From NCBI GenBank assembly GCA_937901905.1, contig CALDIF010000071.1, positions 1 to 44,966 on the forward strand: a DNA stretch of 44,966 nt. Direction: 5' to 3'. The notes beneath the pieces were generated by a model. The model worked only from the letters and a program-made list of their open reading frames with translations, did no database searches and was not told the origin of the DNA. The position numbers were made by a program, and so were the translations under genes. Below are positions 7,733 through 17,226 of this stretch, piece by piece (the first letter of the stretch is position 1; each line of letters begins with the position of its first letter). This DNA comes from an uncultured Porphyromonadaceae bacterium. Lineage in GTDB: Bacteria; Bacteroidota; Bacteroidia; Bacteroidales; Muribaculaceae.

Positions 7733-9061
7733 ATGTTTGAGAGTTTATCCGAGAAACTGGAGCGATCCTTTAAAGTCCTGCGTGGCGAGGCTCGCATTAC
7801 CGAGATTAATATAGCCGAGACTTTGAAAGAAGTGCGTCGGGCTTTGCTTGATGCCGATGTCAACTTCAAGGTTGCCAAACAATTCACCGATACCGTCAAA
7901 GCCAAAGCGTTGGGGCAAAATGTGATTAACTCACTCAAGCCCGGTCAGTTGATGGTTAAGATTGTGCACGATGAATTGGCTGCACTCATGGGAGGCGAGC
8001 AAGCCCCCTTCAATGCTGACGGGCATCCGGCAATTATCTTGATGAGCGGTTTGCAGGGTTCGGGTAAGACGACGTTCAGTGGGAAATTGGCGCGTAAACT
8101 CAAGGCAGAGCGTGGCAAGAAGCCGTTGTTGGTAGCGTGTGATGTCTATCGTCCCGCTGCCATTGAACAGTTGCGCGTGATTGGCGAACAAATTGAAGTG
8201 CCCGTGTACAGCGAGCCCGATAATCGCAATCCGGTGCAAATTGCACTCAACGGTATTGCTCATGCTCGCGCCAACGGCTACGACCTTGTCATCATTGATA
8301 CTGCCGGTCGCCTTGCCGTTGACGAGCAGATGATGCTGGAAATAAAGGCAATCAAAGATGCCGTCAACCCCACCGAGACGCTGTTTGTCGTGGACTCGAT
8401 GACCGGTCAGGACGCTGTCAACACGGCTCGTGAATTTAATGAGCGTCTCGACTTCGACGGCGTTGTGCTCACCAAACTTGACGGTGACACGCGCGGTGGT
8501 GCCGCCTTGTCAATTCGCACCGTGGTTGACAAGCCTATCAAGTGGGTCGGAACCGGCGAACGCATGGAGGCGATAGACCCGTTCCGTCCGGCAGGTATGG
8601 CCGACCGTATCCTCGGTATGGGTGATATCGTGTCGTTTGTCGACCGCATGCAACAACAGTACGACGAGGAAGAAGCGAAGAAGTTGCAGCGCAAGATGGC
8701 GCAAAACAAGTTTGACTTCAACGACTTCCTTGCTCAAATAGGTCAAATCAAGAAGATGGGCAACATCAAGGACTTGTTGGCGATGATTCCCGGCATGGGC
8801 AAAGCAATCAAAGACCTTGATATTGATGATGACGCGTTCAAGGGCGTGGAGGCCATCATTCGTTCAATGACTCCTGCCGAGCGTGCCAAGCCCGAGATTA
8901 TCGACGGTAGCCGTCGCAAACGCATTGCTGCCGGTAGCGGAACCTCGCTGCAAGAGGTTAACCGCCTGCTCAAACAGTTTGAGCAGACACGCAAGGTGAT
9001 GCAAAAGGTGAGCACCATGGGAATGGGTAATCCGCTAAGAATGATGCGTGGCAAGAAATGA
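7733..9061 (+). CDS. ffh: Signal recognition particle GTPase
   Basis: The 442-residue protein binds 4.5S RNA and signal sequences on nascent membrane and secreted proteins and docks with FtsY at the inner membrane. The order is N domain (1-90), GTPase G domain with P-loop GLQGSGKTT (106-114), DTAGRL and TKLDGD, then a methionine-rich M domain (about 300-435) with MIPGMGKA and MGMGNPLRMMRG at the end. The length is typical. The 93-base gap after panD contains only a weak 5-bp hairpin (GCGCA..TGCGC, 7699-7715) and no full promoter consensus, so read-through from panCD is possible. The stop overlaps the folD start (ATGA). The receptor gene ftsY is in this window on the opposite strand. Confidence 0.98.
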   Translation: MFESLSEKLERSFKVLRGEARITEINIAETLKEVRRALLDADVNFKVAKQFTDTVKAKALGQNVINSLKPGQLMVKIVHDELAALMGGEQAPFNADGHPAIILMSGLQGSGKTTFSGKLARKLKAERGKKPLLVACDVYRPAAIEQLRVIGEQIEVPVYSEPDNRNPVQIALNGIAHARANGYDLVIIDTAGRLAVDEQMMLEIKAIKDAVNPTETLFVVDSMTGQDAVNTAREFNERLDFDGVVLTKLDGDTRGGAALSIRTVVDKPIKWVGTGERMEAIDPFRPAGMADRILGMGDIVSFVDRMQQQYDEEEAKKLQRKMAQNKFDFNDFLAQIGQIKKMGNIKDLLAMIPGMGKAIKDLDIDDDAFKGVEAIIRSMTPAERAKPEIIDGSRRKRIAAGSGTSLQEVNRLLKQFEQTRKVMQKVSTMGMGNPLRMMRGKK

Positions 9062-9960
9062 TACTTGACGGGCGTAAAATATCCGAACAAATCATTGCAG
9101 ACCTCGCGGTGCGAGTGGCTGCAATGACTGCCGACGGCACGCGTCCGCCTCATCTCGTCGCTGTGCTCGTCGGTAACGAGGGAGCAAGCGAGACCTACGT
9201 CGCAGCCAAGATGCGCGCTTGTGAGCGTTGCGGGTTCACATCAACGACACTGAGACTCGATGTCGATGTGACCGAAGAACACTTGCTGCAGTTGATTGAG
9301 TCGCTCAACAGTGATACTGCTGTTGACGGCTTAATCGTCCAATTGCCGTTGCCGCCCCACATCGACGAGCATCACGTCATCGCTGCCATAGACCCCGACA
9401 AAGATGTTGACGGTTTTCACCCCACTAACGTGGGTCGTTTGTCCATAGGCGTGCCGGGCTTCGTCGGTGCCACCCCCAAGGGCATCATGACACTCATCGA
9501 GCACTACGGCATCGCCACCGACGGACACCACGCTGTTGTTGTCGGTCGCAGCAATATAGTCGGTCGTCCCGTCGCAACCTTGCTTTCGCTCAAGGCGGCA
9601 CCGGGTAATTGTACAGTCACCTTGTGCCACAGCGGTACTCCCGATTTGGCGCGGTTCACGCGTGAGGCTGATATACTTGTAACCGCAGTGGGCAACCCCG
9701 GTTTTATCACAGCCGATATGGTCAAGCCCGGTGCGGTCGTGTTCGACGTGGGTATAACCCGTGTGCCCGACCCTACATCGCGCACCGGGTACCGGTTGCG
9801 TGGCGATGTGGATTACGATGCCGTCGAACCGATGTGTGCCGCCATAACACCGGTTCCCGGTGGCGTGGGACCGATGACCATTGCCACGTTGATGCAGAAC
9901 ACGCTTCAAGCCTACTTGAGACGCGGGGCGGTTGAGTGCAATGAAACACCGGACGGTTGA
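9058..9960 (+). CDS. folD: Bifunctional methylenetetrahydrofolate dehydrogenase / methenyltetrahydrofolate cyclohydrolase
   Basis: The 300-residue cytoplasmic enzyme interconverts 5,10-methylene-THF, 5,10-methenyl-THF and 10-formyl-THF, supplying one-carbon units for purines and formyl-Met-tRNA. The catalytic YxxxK motif is YVAAK (Tyr47, Lys51). The substrate loop QLPLPPH and the dinucleotide-binding stretch GRSNIVGRPVATLL follow, and the C-terminal PVPGGVGPMTIATLMQNT signature is intact. The ATG overlaps the ffh stop (ATGA), so expression is probably coupled to ffh. No functional link between FolD and SRP is known; the arrangement is probably for balanced housekeeping expression. Confidence 0.98.
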   Translation: MILDGRKISEQIIADLAVRVAAMTADGTRPPHLVAVLVGNEGASETYVAAKMRACERCGFTSTTLRLDVDVTEEHLLQLIESLNSDTAVDGLIVQLPLPPHIDEHHVIAAIDPDKDVDGFHPTNVGRLSIGVPGFVGATPKGIMTLIEHYGIATDGHHAVVVGRSNIVGRPVATLLSLKAAPGNCTVTLCHSGTPDLARFTREADILVTAVGNPGFITADMVKPGAVVFDVGITRVPDPTSRTGYRLRGDVDYDAVEPMCAAITPVPGGVGPMTIATLMQNTLQAYLRRGAVECNETPDG

Positions 9961-10007
9961 GCGTGATGTGACACTGTTGTCTTTTTCCTAAATTTCAAAC
10001 TTGAAAA

Positions 10008-11069
10008 ATGACTGCATTATCGGTATTATTGCTATCATTGGTGTCGTTGTTACAGAGCAACAACGAGGTGTCGCTCACCTTTGTAGGCGATGCCATGCAG
10101 CACTCGCCTCAAATCACGGCTGCACTCACTGCAAGCGGTTCCTACGACTACTCACGCTGTTTTACTCATGTGGCATCGGATATTGCCAATGCCGATTATG
10201 CGGTAGTCAATCTTGAATGTCCGTTGGGGGGCAAGCCTTACAGCGGTTATCCGGCATTCAGTGCCCCCGACGAGTATGCGGCAGCCCTGCGTGATGTGGG
10301 GTTTGACTTGACTTTGACCGCCAATAATCATTGCCTCGACCGTCGCGATGCCGGTTTGAGACGCACCTGTGCAACGTTGGACGCATTGGGCATGCCTCAC
10401 ATCGGCACTTACGCCAATGCGGACGAACGCGCTCAATCACTTCCGTTTATTACTGTAATTAAGGGAATTCGCTTCGGCTTCCTGTGTTATACCTACGGCA
10501 CAAACGGCATTCCGGTGCAAGGAGATGCTGTGGTTGACTTGATTGACCGCGATTTGATTGCTCGTGACATCGAGACGACACGTCAGGCGGGAGCACAGGT
10601 GCTATGCGTGTGTCTGCATTGGGGCATTGAGTATGTCCTGCAACCGGTCAAGAGTCAACGAGACCTTGCCGACTGGCTTGTCGAGCAGGGAGTGGACTTG
10701 ATTATAGGCGGACACCCCCATGTGGTGGAACCCATGGAGATGCGACACAGCAAGGCCTACGACAAGGACGTCTTGTTGGTGTACAGTTTGGGTAACTTTA
10801 TCAGCAATCAACGGGACATTGACAGCAGGGGCGGAGCATTGGTGAAGGTTAAAGTGCGCATGGACGGGAACAAACCCCTTGTGCACGATGCCGCATGCCG
10901 GTTGTTCTTTGTTCAAAAGCCGTCTTATCGCGGTGAAAATTATGTGCTCATTCCCGAGGGACGCACCGACCTTTTGCGTCCCGACTCGCGAGACGAATAC
11001 ACACGCTTCATGCAGCGCACTCACGACCTCGTGCTGCGTTATAACCGTGATGTCGCCTGCCTCAAATAA
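10008..11069 (+). CDS. CapA-family metallophosphoesterase-like protein
   Basis: The 353-residue protein has a short hydrophobic N-terminus (about 1-16) that looks like a signal peptide or membrane anchor, then a CapA/PGA_cap domain over nearly its whole length. Typical motifs are FVGDAM (near 25), VNLECPLGG, TANNHCLDR, HWGIEY, GGHPHVVEP and YSLGNFISNQ, which together form the calcineurin-like metal site of this family. Relatives include the poly-gamma-glutamate capsule protein CapA, but no pgsB/pgsC/capBC partners are present here, so polyglutamate synthesis is not supported. A phosphoesterase role on an envelope substrate is more cautious. It lies 47 bases after folD and 18 bases before dnaG. 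Confidence 0.85.
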   Translation: MTALSVLLLSLVSLLQSNNEVSLTFVGDAMQHSPQITAALTASGSYDYSRCFTHVASDIANADYAVVNLECPLGGKPYSGYPAFSAPDEYAAALRDVGFDLTLTANNHCLDRRDAGLRRTCATLDALGMPHIGTYANADERAQSLPFITVIKGIRFGFLCYTYGTNGIPVQGDAVVDLIDRDLIARDIETTRQAGAQVLCVCLHWGIEYVLQPVKSQRDLADWLVEQGVDLIIGGHPHVVEPMEMRHSKAYDKDVLLVYSLGNFISNQRDIDSRGGALVKVKVRMDGNKPLVHDAACRLFFVQKPSYRGENYVLIPEGRTDLLRPDSRDEYTRFMQRTHDLVLRYNRDVACLK

Positions 11070-11087
11070 ATAACCGCACATCAAGTG

Positions 11088-13301
11088 ATGATAGACCACG
11101 AGACAGTACAACGCATTATTGACACCGCCGACATTGTAGATGTCGTCAGTGACTTCGTGACGCTAAAGCGTCGCGGTGCCAATTATGTGGGCTTGTGTCC
11201 GTTCCACAACGACCGTAACCCCTCGTTCTACGTGTCGCGCGCCAAAGGTTATTGCAAGTGTTTCTCGTGTGGCAAGGGTGGCAGTGCAGTAGGGTTTATC
11301 ATGGAGCATGAGCAGTTGTCCTATCAAGAGGCCCTGCGTTATCTTGCGCGCAAGTATCACATCGAAATTGTGGAGCGCGAAATGACCGACGAGGAGCGTC
11401 AGCGTCAAAGTGAGCGCGAGGCAATGCTCATGGTCAACGAGTGGGCATGCAAATTCTTTGAACAGCAGTTGCACGACACCGATGCCGGGCGTGAGATAGG
11501 CATGACCTACTTCAGAGAGCGCGGCTTCGGTGACGAGGTAATCAAGCGTTTTCGTTTAGGCTATTCTCCCGAAGATCGTTCGGCTCTTTACAAGGCTGCT
11601 GTGTCTGCCGGATTTAACCGGCAACTGCTCTTCGATGTGGGCTTGTGTATAGACGATGAAAAGGGTGGGGGATATGACCGTTTTCGCGGTCGCGTGATGT
11701 TCCCGATACTCAACGTTGCCGGTAAGATAGTGGCTTTCGGCGGACGTACGATGCGCAAGGATATGGCAAAATATGTCAACTCACCCGAGTCGCTCATCTA
11801 CAATAAGCGTAACGAATTGTACGGTCTTTATCAGGCGAAACGCGCGATAGGAAGCAAGGACAAGTGTTTCATCGTTGAGGGCTATGCCGACGTTATCTCA
11901 ATGCACCAAGCGGGATTTGAGAATGTGATTGCCTCGAGTGGAACCGCCTTAACCGAGGGACACATACACTTGATACATCGGTTTACGAATAATATAACCG
12001 AACTTTTTGACGGCGATGCGGCAGGTGTACATGCTGCGATGCGCGGTGTAGACATGTTGCTCGCTCAAGGCATGAACATTAAGATACTTGTCTTGCCCGA
12101 TGACGATGACCCCGACAGTTTTTCACGCAAGCACACGTCGACCGAGGTCCAACGGTATATTGATGAAAACGAGACCGATTTCATACGTTTCAAGTCGCAG
12201 CAACTGCTTGCCGGTGCCGAGAATGACCCTGTTAAGCGAGTTGCCGCCATTACCGAGGTCGTCAAGTCAATCGCTGTTATACCGCAACCCATCGCGCGTC
12301 AAGTCTATGCCAAGGAATGTGCCGTGTTATTCGGCATGGACGAGAAAATGATTTTGGGCGAAATTCGCAAGTACGTCCTTGCCAAGCGTGACGATGACTA
12401 CAAGCGCCGTGAGCGCGAGCGTCTTCGCAGCGAAGTACAGCCGTCGACCGACACCCCGCCCGCAGGCGGCACGGCGACAACCGATGACCGAAATGCCGAT
12501 AACCCCGGTGGCGCAGTGTCGCCCACCCCGACCACGGCAAGGCATACGTCAGCAACGACCGTTTCGCCTATCGAACGTTGCGAGCGTGATGTGATACACC
12601 TTGTGGCCAAGTACGGCATGTGCTACTTGTGTGACACGATTTACGAGGGTGAGACAACCCCATCACCCACGACGGTTGTGGAGTTTGTCTACAACGAGAT
12701 GTATGCCGATTCAATGCAATTTACGGGTGCTACATTCAGCGCAATATTTAGCATAGCACTCGACCACTTGCCACGTTTTTACGATGACCTTGCCGAGTTT
12801 GAACAAAGCGTTGACTCGACCTTGAATGCCGAGGCCGAGGCTGCCATTGCCGCCATTGACGTGACGGGTCACAATGCCGAAAGTCTCGCCGGCGAGGAAA
12901 CCAAAATTCGCTCGCAGTTCAAGATAAAGCGTGACAAGATGGTGCGTGATTACAGGCAAAACTACCTCGAAAAATTGTTGTGCTCGTATGACGATGACGC
13001 AGTGCGCAATCTTGCCTATGACCTCGTGACCGAGCGTTATCAACTTAGCAAGATACACTCGCAGTACACTGCCGTCGAGGACGACTTGGTAAGACTCAAA
13101 AATCAAGTTCAGTCGGCAATCAATGTGTGGAAACTTGCAATGGTCAGTGCGCGTGCCGACCGGTTGAGGCAAATGATAAGTAGTGTCGGCATTGAGGAAG
13201 GAATGCGCTTGATGGAAGAGTTGTCGAGCTTGAAGCAGTTGTTGGGTGTGTTAAGCAAGGCATCGGGCGAGCGTGTCGTTGTGCCGAGAAGATATAAATG
13301 A
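11088..13301 (+). CDS. dnaG: DNA primase
   Basis: The protein, about 737 residues, makes RNA primers at the replication fork. The order is a CHC2 zinc-binding domain (Cys37, His40, Cys58, Cys61), the catalytic RNA polymerase domain with a Toprim fold (EGYADVISMHQAGF, then FDGDAAG), a Pro/Thr-rich low-complexity linker (about 440-490), and a helical C-terminal domain that should bind the DnaB helicase. I start at the ATG at 11088; a GTG directly before it (11085) is the other possibility and adds one residue. The linker and C-terminal part make it longer than the E. coli protein (581 residues), as is common in Bacteroidetes. The stop overlaps the start of the next gene (ATGA). Confidence 0.97.
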   Translation: MIDHETVQRIIDTADIVDVVSDFVTLKRRGANYVGLCPFHNDRNPSFYVSRAKGYCKCFSCGKGGSAVGFIMEHEQLSYQEALRYLARKYHIEIVEREMTDEERQRQSEREAMLMVNEWACKFFEQQLHDTDAGREIGMTYFRERGFGDEVIKRFRLGYSPEDRSALYKAAVSAGFNRQLLFDVGLCIDDEKGGGYDRFRGRVMFPILNVAGKIVAFGGRTMRKDMAKYVNSPESLIYNKRNELYGLYQAKRAIGSKDKCFIVEGYADVISMHQAGFENVIASSGTALTEGHIHLIHRFTNNITELFDGDAAGVHAAMRGVDMLLAQGMNIKILVLPDDDDPDSFSRKHTSTEVQRYIDENETDFIRFKSQQLLAGAENDPVKRVAAITEVVKSIAVIPQPIARQVYAKECAVLFGMDEKMILGEIRKYVLAKRDDDYKRRERERLRSEVQPSTDTPPAGGTATTDDRNADNPGGAVSPTPTTARHTSATTVSPIERCERDVIHLVAKYGMCYLCDTIYEGETTPSPTTVVEFVYNEMYADSMQFTGATFSAIFSIALDHLPRFYDDLAEFEQSVDSTLNAEAEAAIAAIDVTGHNAESLAGEETKIRSQFKIKRDKMVRDYRQNYLEKLLCSYDDDAVRNLAYDLVTERYQLSKIHSQYTAVEDDLVRLKNQVQSAINVWKLAMVSARADRLRQMISSVGIEEGMRLMEELSSLKQLLGVLSKASGERVVVPRRYK

Positions 13302-13948
13302 AGACAGTAAGTATCACCGATAAAGAATTGATAAACGGCATGCCGCGGTGCGTGTATGAGAACCCCGTGTATGTCGTGGAAGTCATGTCGCGTGTTCGCG
13401 CAGCAGTAGCCGTGCTCAAGCGCGCCGCTATCGTGGGTTTTGATACCGAGACTCGCCCGAACTTCCGTCGTAGCGACCATCACAAGATAGCACTCATTCA
13501 ACTTGCCACCAAGTATGAGTGCTTTTTATTTCGCACGTGTGCCATCGGTATCCCCGATATATTGAAAAATTATCTTGAAGACTCCTCATGCGTGAAGGTG
13601 GGGCTGTCGTTGCACGATGATTTCAACAGTATAAGACGATTGTGTCCCTCGTTCGAGCCGGGCGGATTTATCGAAATTCAAGATGTGGTGAAGCAGTATG
13701 ACATTTCCGACTTGAGTTTGCAGAAGATATACGCCATTTTATTCGGCAAACACATCAGTAAGAGCAAGCAGTTGAGTAATTGGGAGGCGGACAAATTGTC
13801 GGTCGGTCAGCAGCAGTATGCGGCAATTGACGCGTACAGTTGCATTGAGATATACGAGCATCTCACCTCGGGCGCTTTCATTCCGGAGCAGTCACCCTAT
13901 TATCACGATATTGCAGACGATAGCAATTCAAATCAGAGTTTTACGTGA
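13298..13948 (+). CDS. DEDDy 3'-5' exonuclease (RNase D / WRN-exonuclease-like)
   Basis: The 216-residue cytoplasmic protein is a stand-alone 3'-5' exonuclease domain. The metal-binding DEDDy set is visible: Asp49 and Glu51 (GFDTETRP), Asp107/108 (GLSLHDDF), and Tyr174 with Asp178 (QYAAIDAY). It lacks the HRDC domain of true RNase D, so it resembles the short WRN-type exonuclease proteins annotated in many Bacteroidetes. The substrate (RNA or DNA) cannot be told from sequence. The start overlaps the dnaG stop by four bases, which hints at co-translation with primase and perhaps a role in primer or end processing, but that is inference. It converges with rimO. Confidence 0.88.
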   Translation: MKTVSITDKELINGMPRCVYENPVYVVEVMSRVRAAVAVLKRAAIVGFDTETRPNFRRSDHHKIALIQLATKYECFLFRTCAIGIPDILKNYLEDSSCVKVGLSLHDDFNSIRRLCPSFEPGGFIEIQDVVKQYDISDLSLQKIYAILFGKHISKSKQLSNWEADKLSVGQQQYAAIDAYSCIEIYEHLTSGAFIPEQSPYYHDIADDSNSNQSFT

Positions 13949-14003
13949 GGTACACGTGAATAGACGTGAGAAATAACAAGGTGGCAGTGTTGTCTTGTCA
14001 ACG

Positions 14004-15305
14004 TCATGCCTCACAAGGAGAGGCTATTAATTCATGAGGAAGAGCCTCGGTGACGAGTACGTTAACAAAGTCACCCACGGGCAACGGGCGTTCGCGAGTG
14101 ATCAACACCTCGGGGTCGACCTCCGGACTGTCCCATTCGGTGCGACCCACGTAGTAGTCGCCTTCATCACGATCTACCATAACACGTAATATCTTGCCTA
14201 CTTTCGCTTGCTGTATTTCGAGTGAAATATCTTCTTGTGCCTTCATCAAGAGGTCAAGCCGTTCTTGCTTGACCTCGGCGGGAATTTCATCGTGCAGATG
14301 TGTGGCAGCCCAAGTGCCGGTTTCCTCGCTGTAAGCGAATGCCCCCATGCGCTCAAAGCGCGCGGTGCACACCCAGTCGAGCAACTCGGCAAACTCGTTA
14401 TCGCCCTCACCGGGAAATCCCACCATGAGCGTGGTGCGCAAGTGCAGCCCCGACACCCGTTCACGCATTGTGGCAATGAGTCGCTCGGTCGCCTCGCGGT
14501 CGATGTGACGATGCATGCCGGCGAGAACCTTGTCGCTGATGTGTTGTAATGCTATGTCCATGTAGGAGCAAACGTTGTCGCGTCGCGCCATCACATCGAG
14601 TATCTCATCGGGGAATTGTGCCGGATAGGCATAGTGCAACCTTATCCAATCTATGCCGTCGATGTCGGCAAGACGGTCGACAAGTTCGGGCAGTCGTTGA
14701 GTGTGATAGATGTCCAGACCGTAGGACGACAAGTCTTGTGCGATGATGTTGAGTTCGCGCACACCCTTGTCACGCAGCGACCGTGCCTCGTCAAGCAACT
14801 GCTCGACGGGCACCGAGTGGTGGGCTCCTGTAATGAGCGGTATGGCACAAAACGCGCAGTGGCGATTGCAACCTTCCGAAATCTTCAAGTAAGCGTAGTG
14901 TGACGGAGTGGTGAGGTAACGCTCGGTCGAGAGGTCTTCGCGATACGCCTTGCCAAGGTAGTCGAGAATGCCTCGCCAATTAAACTTGCCGTAAAAAGCA
15001 TCTACTTCGGGCAACTCGGCGGTTAACTCGGCCATAAAACGCTCGGCAAGACAACCCATCACGAGTAAACGCCCTATGCGTCCCTTGCGCTTTGCCTCGC
15101 CCAACTCAAGAATGGTGTTAATCGATTCTTCTTGTGCATCGGCAATGAAACCGCACGTGTTGACCACGACGACCTCACCGTTCACGCGTTCGGGATTGTG
15201 TTCCACGCGGTATCCCGCCGCTTGTAACTGTCGCAGCAGATGCTCGCTGTCAACAAGGTTTTTGGAGCAACCTAACGAAATGACGTCAACCTTGTTGCGT
15301 CTCAT
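14004..15305 (-). CDS. rimO: Ribosomal protein S12 methylthiotransferase
   Basis: The 433-residue radical-SAM enzyme methylthiolates the conserved Asp of ribosomal protein S12. The N-terminal UPF0004 domain holds the auxiliary cluster cysteines Cys13 (LGCSKN), Cys51 (NTCGF) and Cys85 (GCLAE). The radical-SAM CxxxCxxC motif is Cys146, Cys150, Cys153 (GCNRHCAFC). A TRAM domain closes the protein (about 370-430). The signature sequence and length fit RimO rather than the tRNA enzyme MiaB. The start overlaps the ftsY stop (ATGA), and it is the last gene of a LysE-FtsY-RimO transcript. Confidence 0.97.
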   Translation of the reverse strand: MRRNKVDVISLGCSKNLVDSEHLLRQLQAAGYRVEHNPERVNGEVVVVNTCGFIADAQEESINTILELGEAKRKGRIGRLLVMGCLAERFMAELTAELPEVDAFYGKFNWRGILDYLGKAYREDLSTERYLTTPSHYAYLKISEGCNRHCAFCAIPLITGAHHSVPVEQLLDEARSLRDKGVRELNIIAQDLSSYGLDIYHTQRLPELVDRLADIDGIDWIRLHYAYPAQFPDEILDVMARRDNVCSYMDIALQHISDKVLAGMHRHIDREATERLIATMRERVSGLHLRTTLMVGFPGEGDNEFAELLDWVCTARFERMGAFAYSEETGTWAATHLHDEIPAEVKQERLDLLMKAQEDISLEIQQAKVGKILRVMVDRDEGDYYVGRTEWDSPEVDPEVLITRERPLPVGDFVNVLVTEALPHELIASPCEA

Positions 15306-16255
15306 TTGCCGAACAGCGATTTGACAAACTCTGCCTTGCGGAATATTTGCAAGTCGCTAATGCCCTCGCCCAAACCGATGTATTTGACCGGAATTTGGAA
15401 CTGGTCGCTGATGCCAATCACGACGCCGCCCTTGGCAGTGCCGTCGAGTTTTGTCACGGCGAGAGCGTTAACCTCGGTGGCGGCAACGAATTGCTTGGCT
15501 TGCTCGAATGCGTTTTGTCCGGTAGAACCGTCGAGCACGAGCAGTATTTCATGCGGTGCGTCGGGCAACACCTTGCGCATCACGTCTTTTATCTTGGTAA
15601 GTTGCCGCATCAAACCTACGTTGTTGTGGAGTCGTCCGGCAGTGTCGATGATGACAACATCGGCACCCTGTGCTCGTGCACTCTCCACGGCATCGTAGGC
15701 GACACTGGCGGGGTCGGTGCCCATGTTGTGCTTGATTACAGGCACGCCCACACGGTCACCCCAAATCTCGAGTTGCTCGTCGGCTGCAGCCCTATAGGTA
15801 TCGGCTGCCCCTAACACGACTTTGTTGCCCGCTTGCTTGTAATGATGTGCCAATTTCCCTATGGTGGTCGTCTTGCCCACACCGTTAACGCCCACTACCA
15901 TGATGACATAGGGGCGTTTGTCGGCAGGCACGGTGAAGTCTTCCATGTCGGCGGCATTGTTGTCGGCGAGCATGCCGGTTATCTCGTCGCACAGCAAGTC
16001 ATTGAGTTCGTCTGTGCCTACATATTTGTCACGCGCAACACGTGATTGAATGCGGTCGAGTATCTTGAGCGTAGTGTCAACACCGACATCGCTGGTGATA
16101 AACACCTCCTCAAGGTTGTCAAGCACGTCATCGTCGATGGTCGACTTGCCGGCTATGGCATGGGCAATCTTGCCGAACAAGCCGCGCTTGGTCTTATCCA
16201 AACCCTTATCAAGTGTTTCTTTTTTCTCGCGTGAGAAGAAATCGAATAGTCCCAT
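15302..16255 (-). CDS. ftsY: Signal recognition particle receptor
   Basis: The 317-residue GTPase is the membrane-associated receptor for Ffh-ribosome complexes. It consists of just the N and G domains: P-loop GVNGVGKTTT (about 122-131), DTAGRL, and TKLDGTAKGG. The long acidic A domain of E. coli FtsY is missing. The N-terminus begins with an FDFFSREKKE amphipathic stretch that could serve as the lipid-binding helix. This short form is common in Bacteroidetes. The gene is 43 bases downstream of the LysE-type gene and overlaps rimO by four bases. Confidence 0.97.
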   Translation of the reverse strand: MGLFDFFSREKKETLDKGLDKTKRGLFGKIAHAIAGKSTIDDDVLDNLEEVFITSDVGVDTTLKILDRIQSRVARDKYVGTDELNDLLCDEITGMLADNNAADMEDFTVPADKRPYVIMVVGVNGVGKTTTIGKLAHHYKQAGNKVVLGAADTYRAAADEQLEIWGDRVGVPVIKHNMGTDPASVAYDAVESARAQGADVVIIDTAGRLHNNVGLMRQLTKIKDVMRKVLPDAPHEILLVLDGSTGQNAFEQAKQFVAATEVNALAVTKLDGTAKGGVVIGISDQFQIPVKYIGLGEGISDLQIFRKAEFVKSLFGK

Positions 16256-16298
16256 ATTGTTGTGAGTAGTTGATTTAATCGGTCGGTGTGCCGGTTGC

Positions 16299-17066
16299 TT
16301 ATAAATTCACATTCAGTTGTGGCATATTAAGAAATTCGTATATGCCGTCGTACATGCCGTAAGCGGCGACGATGAGCAAGATGGTGCCCATGATGCGATT
16401 GATAGTCCACATGCTGCCGAGGTTGACGCGTTCGCGCACTTTGTCGACGGCAAATGTGATACAAAACCACCACAGCAGTGCACCTGACACGATGAGTGCG
16501 AACCCCAAGATGATGAAATACCATGGGTTGTCACCCGGGAACTCAAAACGTGCCATCAACGGTATAATCAAGAAGATGATGAGAGGGTTGCTCAATGTGA
16601 GCAGGAAACCTGTCATCACATCACCGGCGCGCTCGTTGTGACTCAACCAGTCGTCGAGGTCTATCCACGCCCTGTGCAGGCGGGCATGCAATCCGGAGCC
16701 TCTCACGGCGGCTCGTCGCACTGCCTTGCGTCCCTTGAGCATGCTTTCATCGACATGGGGTTGGGGCTTGTGCACTATCATGTAGATAGCGTAAGCGATG
16801 AGTAACGCGCTTCCAATTACTTCAAGCAACTTGAAGTTTGCCTCTATCCAACCGGTGACGATGCTCAGTCCCAATCCGGTGAGCATACAGTAAAACAAGT
16901 CGCTTATTGCAGCACCAATACCGGTGTAGAAGCCCGATTGTCGCCCGTTATTCAACGTGCGTTGCACGCACAAGATACCTATCGGTCCCATGGGTGCCGA
17001 CAACATGACTCCTATTGACACGCAACCGACGATAAGTCCTATTATAGCGGTAATTAAAGTACCCAT
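16299..17066 (-). CDS. LysE-family amino-acid exporter
   Basis: The 255-residue inner-membrane protein has about six hydrophobic segments and the LysE/RhtB-type N-terminus with APMGPIGILCVQRTLNNGR followed by GFYTGIGAAISDLFYC. Proteins of this family export amino acids such as lysine, arginine or homoserine; the substrate cannot be predicted. A loop of about 40 residues between helices 3 and 4 is rich in Arg and Lys. I choose the ATG at 17066 (MGTLITAIIG) over a TTG four codons upstream. The predicted -7 box lies 30 bases upstream. It is the first gene of the operon with ftsY and rimO, with no obvious functional link. Confidence 0.87.
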   Translation of the reverse strand: MGTLITAIIGLIVGCVSIGVMLSAPMGPIGILCVQRTLNNGRQSGFYTGIGAAISDLFYCMLTGLGLSIVTGWIEANFKLLEVIGSALLIAYAIYMIVHKPQPHVDESMLKGRKAVRRAAVRGSGLHARLHRAWIDLDDWLSHNERAGDVMTGFLLTLSNPLIIFLIIPLMARFEFPGDNPWYFIILGFALIVSGALLWWFCITFAVDKVRERVNLGSMWTINRIMGTILLIVAAYGMYDGIYEFLNMPQLNVNL

Positions 17067-17095
17067 AAACGGTGTCAAATCTCAATAATAACCTG

Positions 17096-17103
17096 CAAAG
17101 GTA
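17096..17103 (-). promoter_or_regulatory. -7 box for the LysE-ftsY-rimO operon
   Basis: Minus-strand TACCTTTG matches the Bacteroidetes -7 consensus and sits 30 bases before the ATG at 17066. No TTTG or TTG occurs at the usual 19-21 base distance upstream, so only the -7 element is supported. Confidence 0.6.
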
Positions 17104-17174
17104 CAAAAAATCTCGTAATTCTCACTGCTCTTCATGCTATCTGAGTCTATTTTCTATCGTAAATCAGTGTAAAA

Positions 17175-17196
17175 CTCTCGTAAATCCATGTGAATC
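17175..17196 (+). repeat. Fragment of the dispersed intergenic repeat
   Basis: This 22-base stretch (CTCTCGTAAATCC...) matches 43093-43114 at about 19 of 22 positions and the left-edge copy at 9-30 somewhat less well. The 9-base tandem units that follow in those copies are missing here, so it looks like a truncated copy. Confidence 0.5.
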
Positions 17197-17209
17197 CCAC
17201 CCGACGGAC

Positions 17210-17226
17210 GACCCGGTTGCCGGGTC
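17210..17226. repeat. Perfect 7-bp palindromic hairpin
   Basis: GACCCGG (17210-17216) and CCGGGTC (17220-17226) enclose a three-base loop. No T-run follows on either strand, so it is not an obvious terminator. A similar GGTCGG-AGA-CCCGAC hairpin lies near 44914-44921 at the right edge. Confidence 0.5.

Noticed and set aside
10008..11069. Polyglutamate capsule locus
   Set aside because: The CapA-like protein has no capB, capC or pgs partner nearby, so only the family assignment is supported.
13943..13969. Three ACGTGA direct repeats at the end of the DEDDy exonuclease gene
   Set aside because: The first lies in the coding end, the spacing is irregular (11 and 10 bases) and no promoter is near; probably chance.
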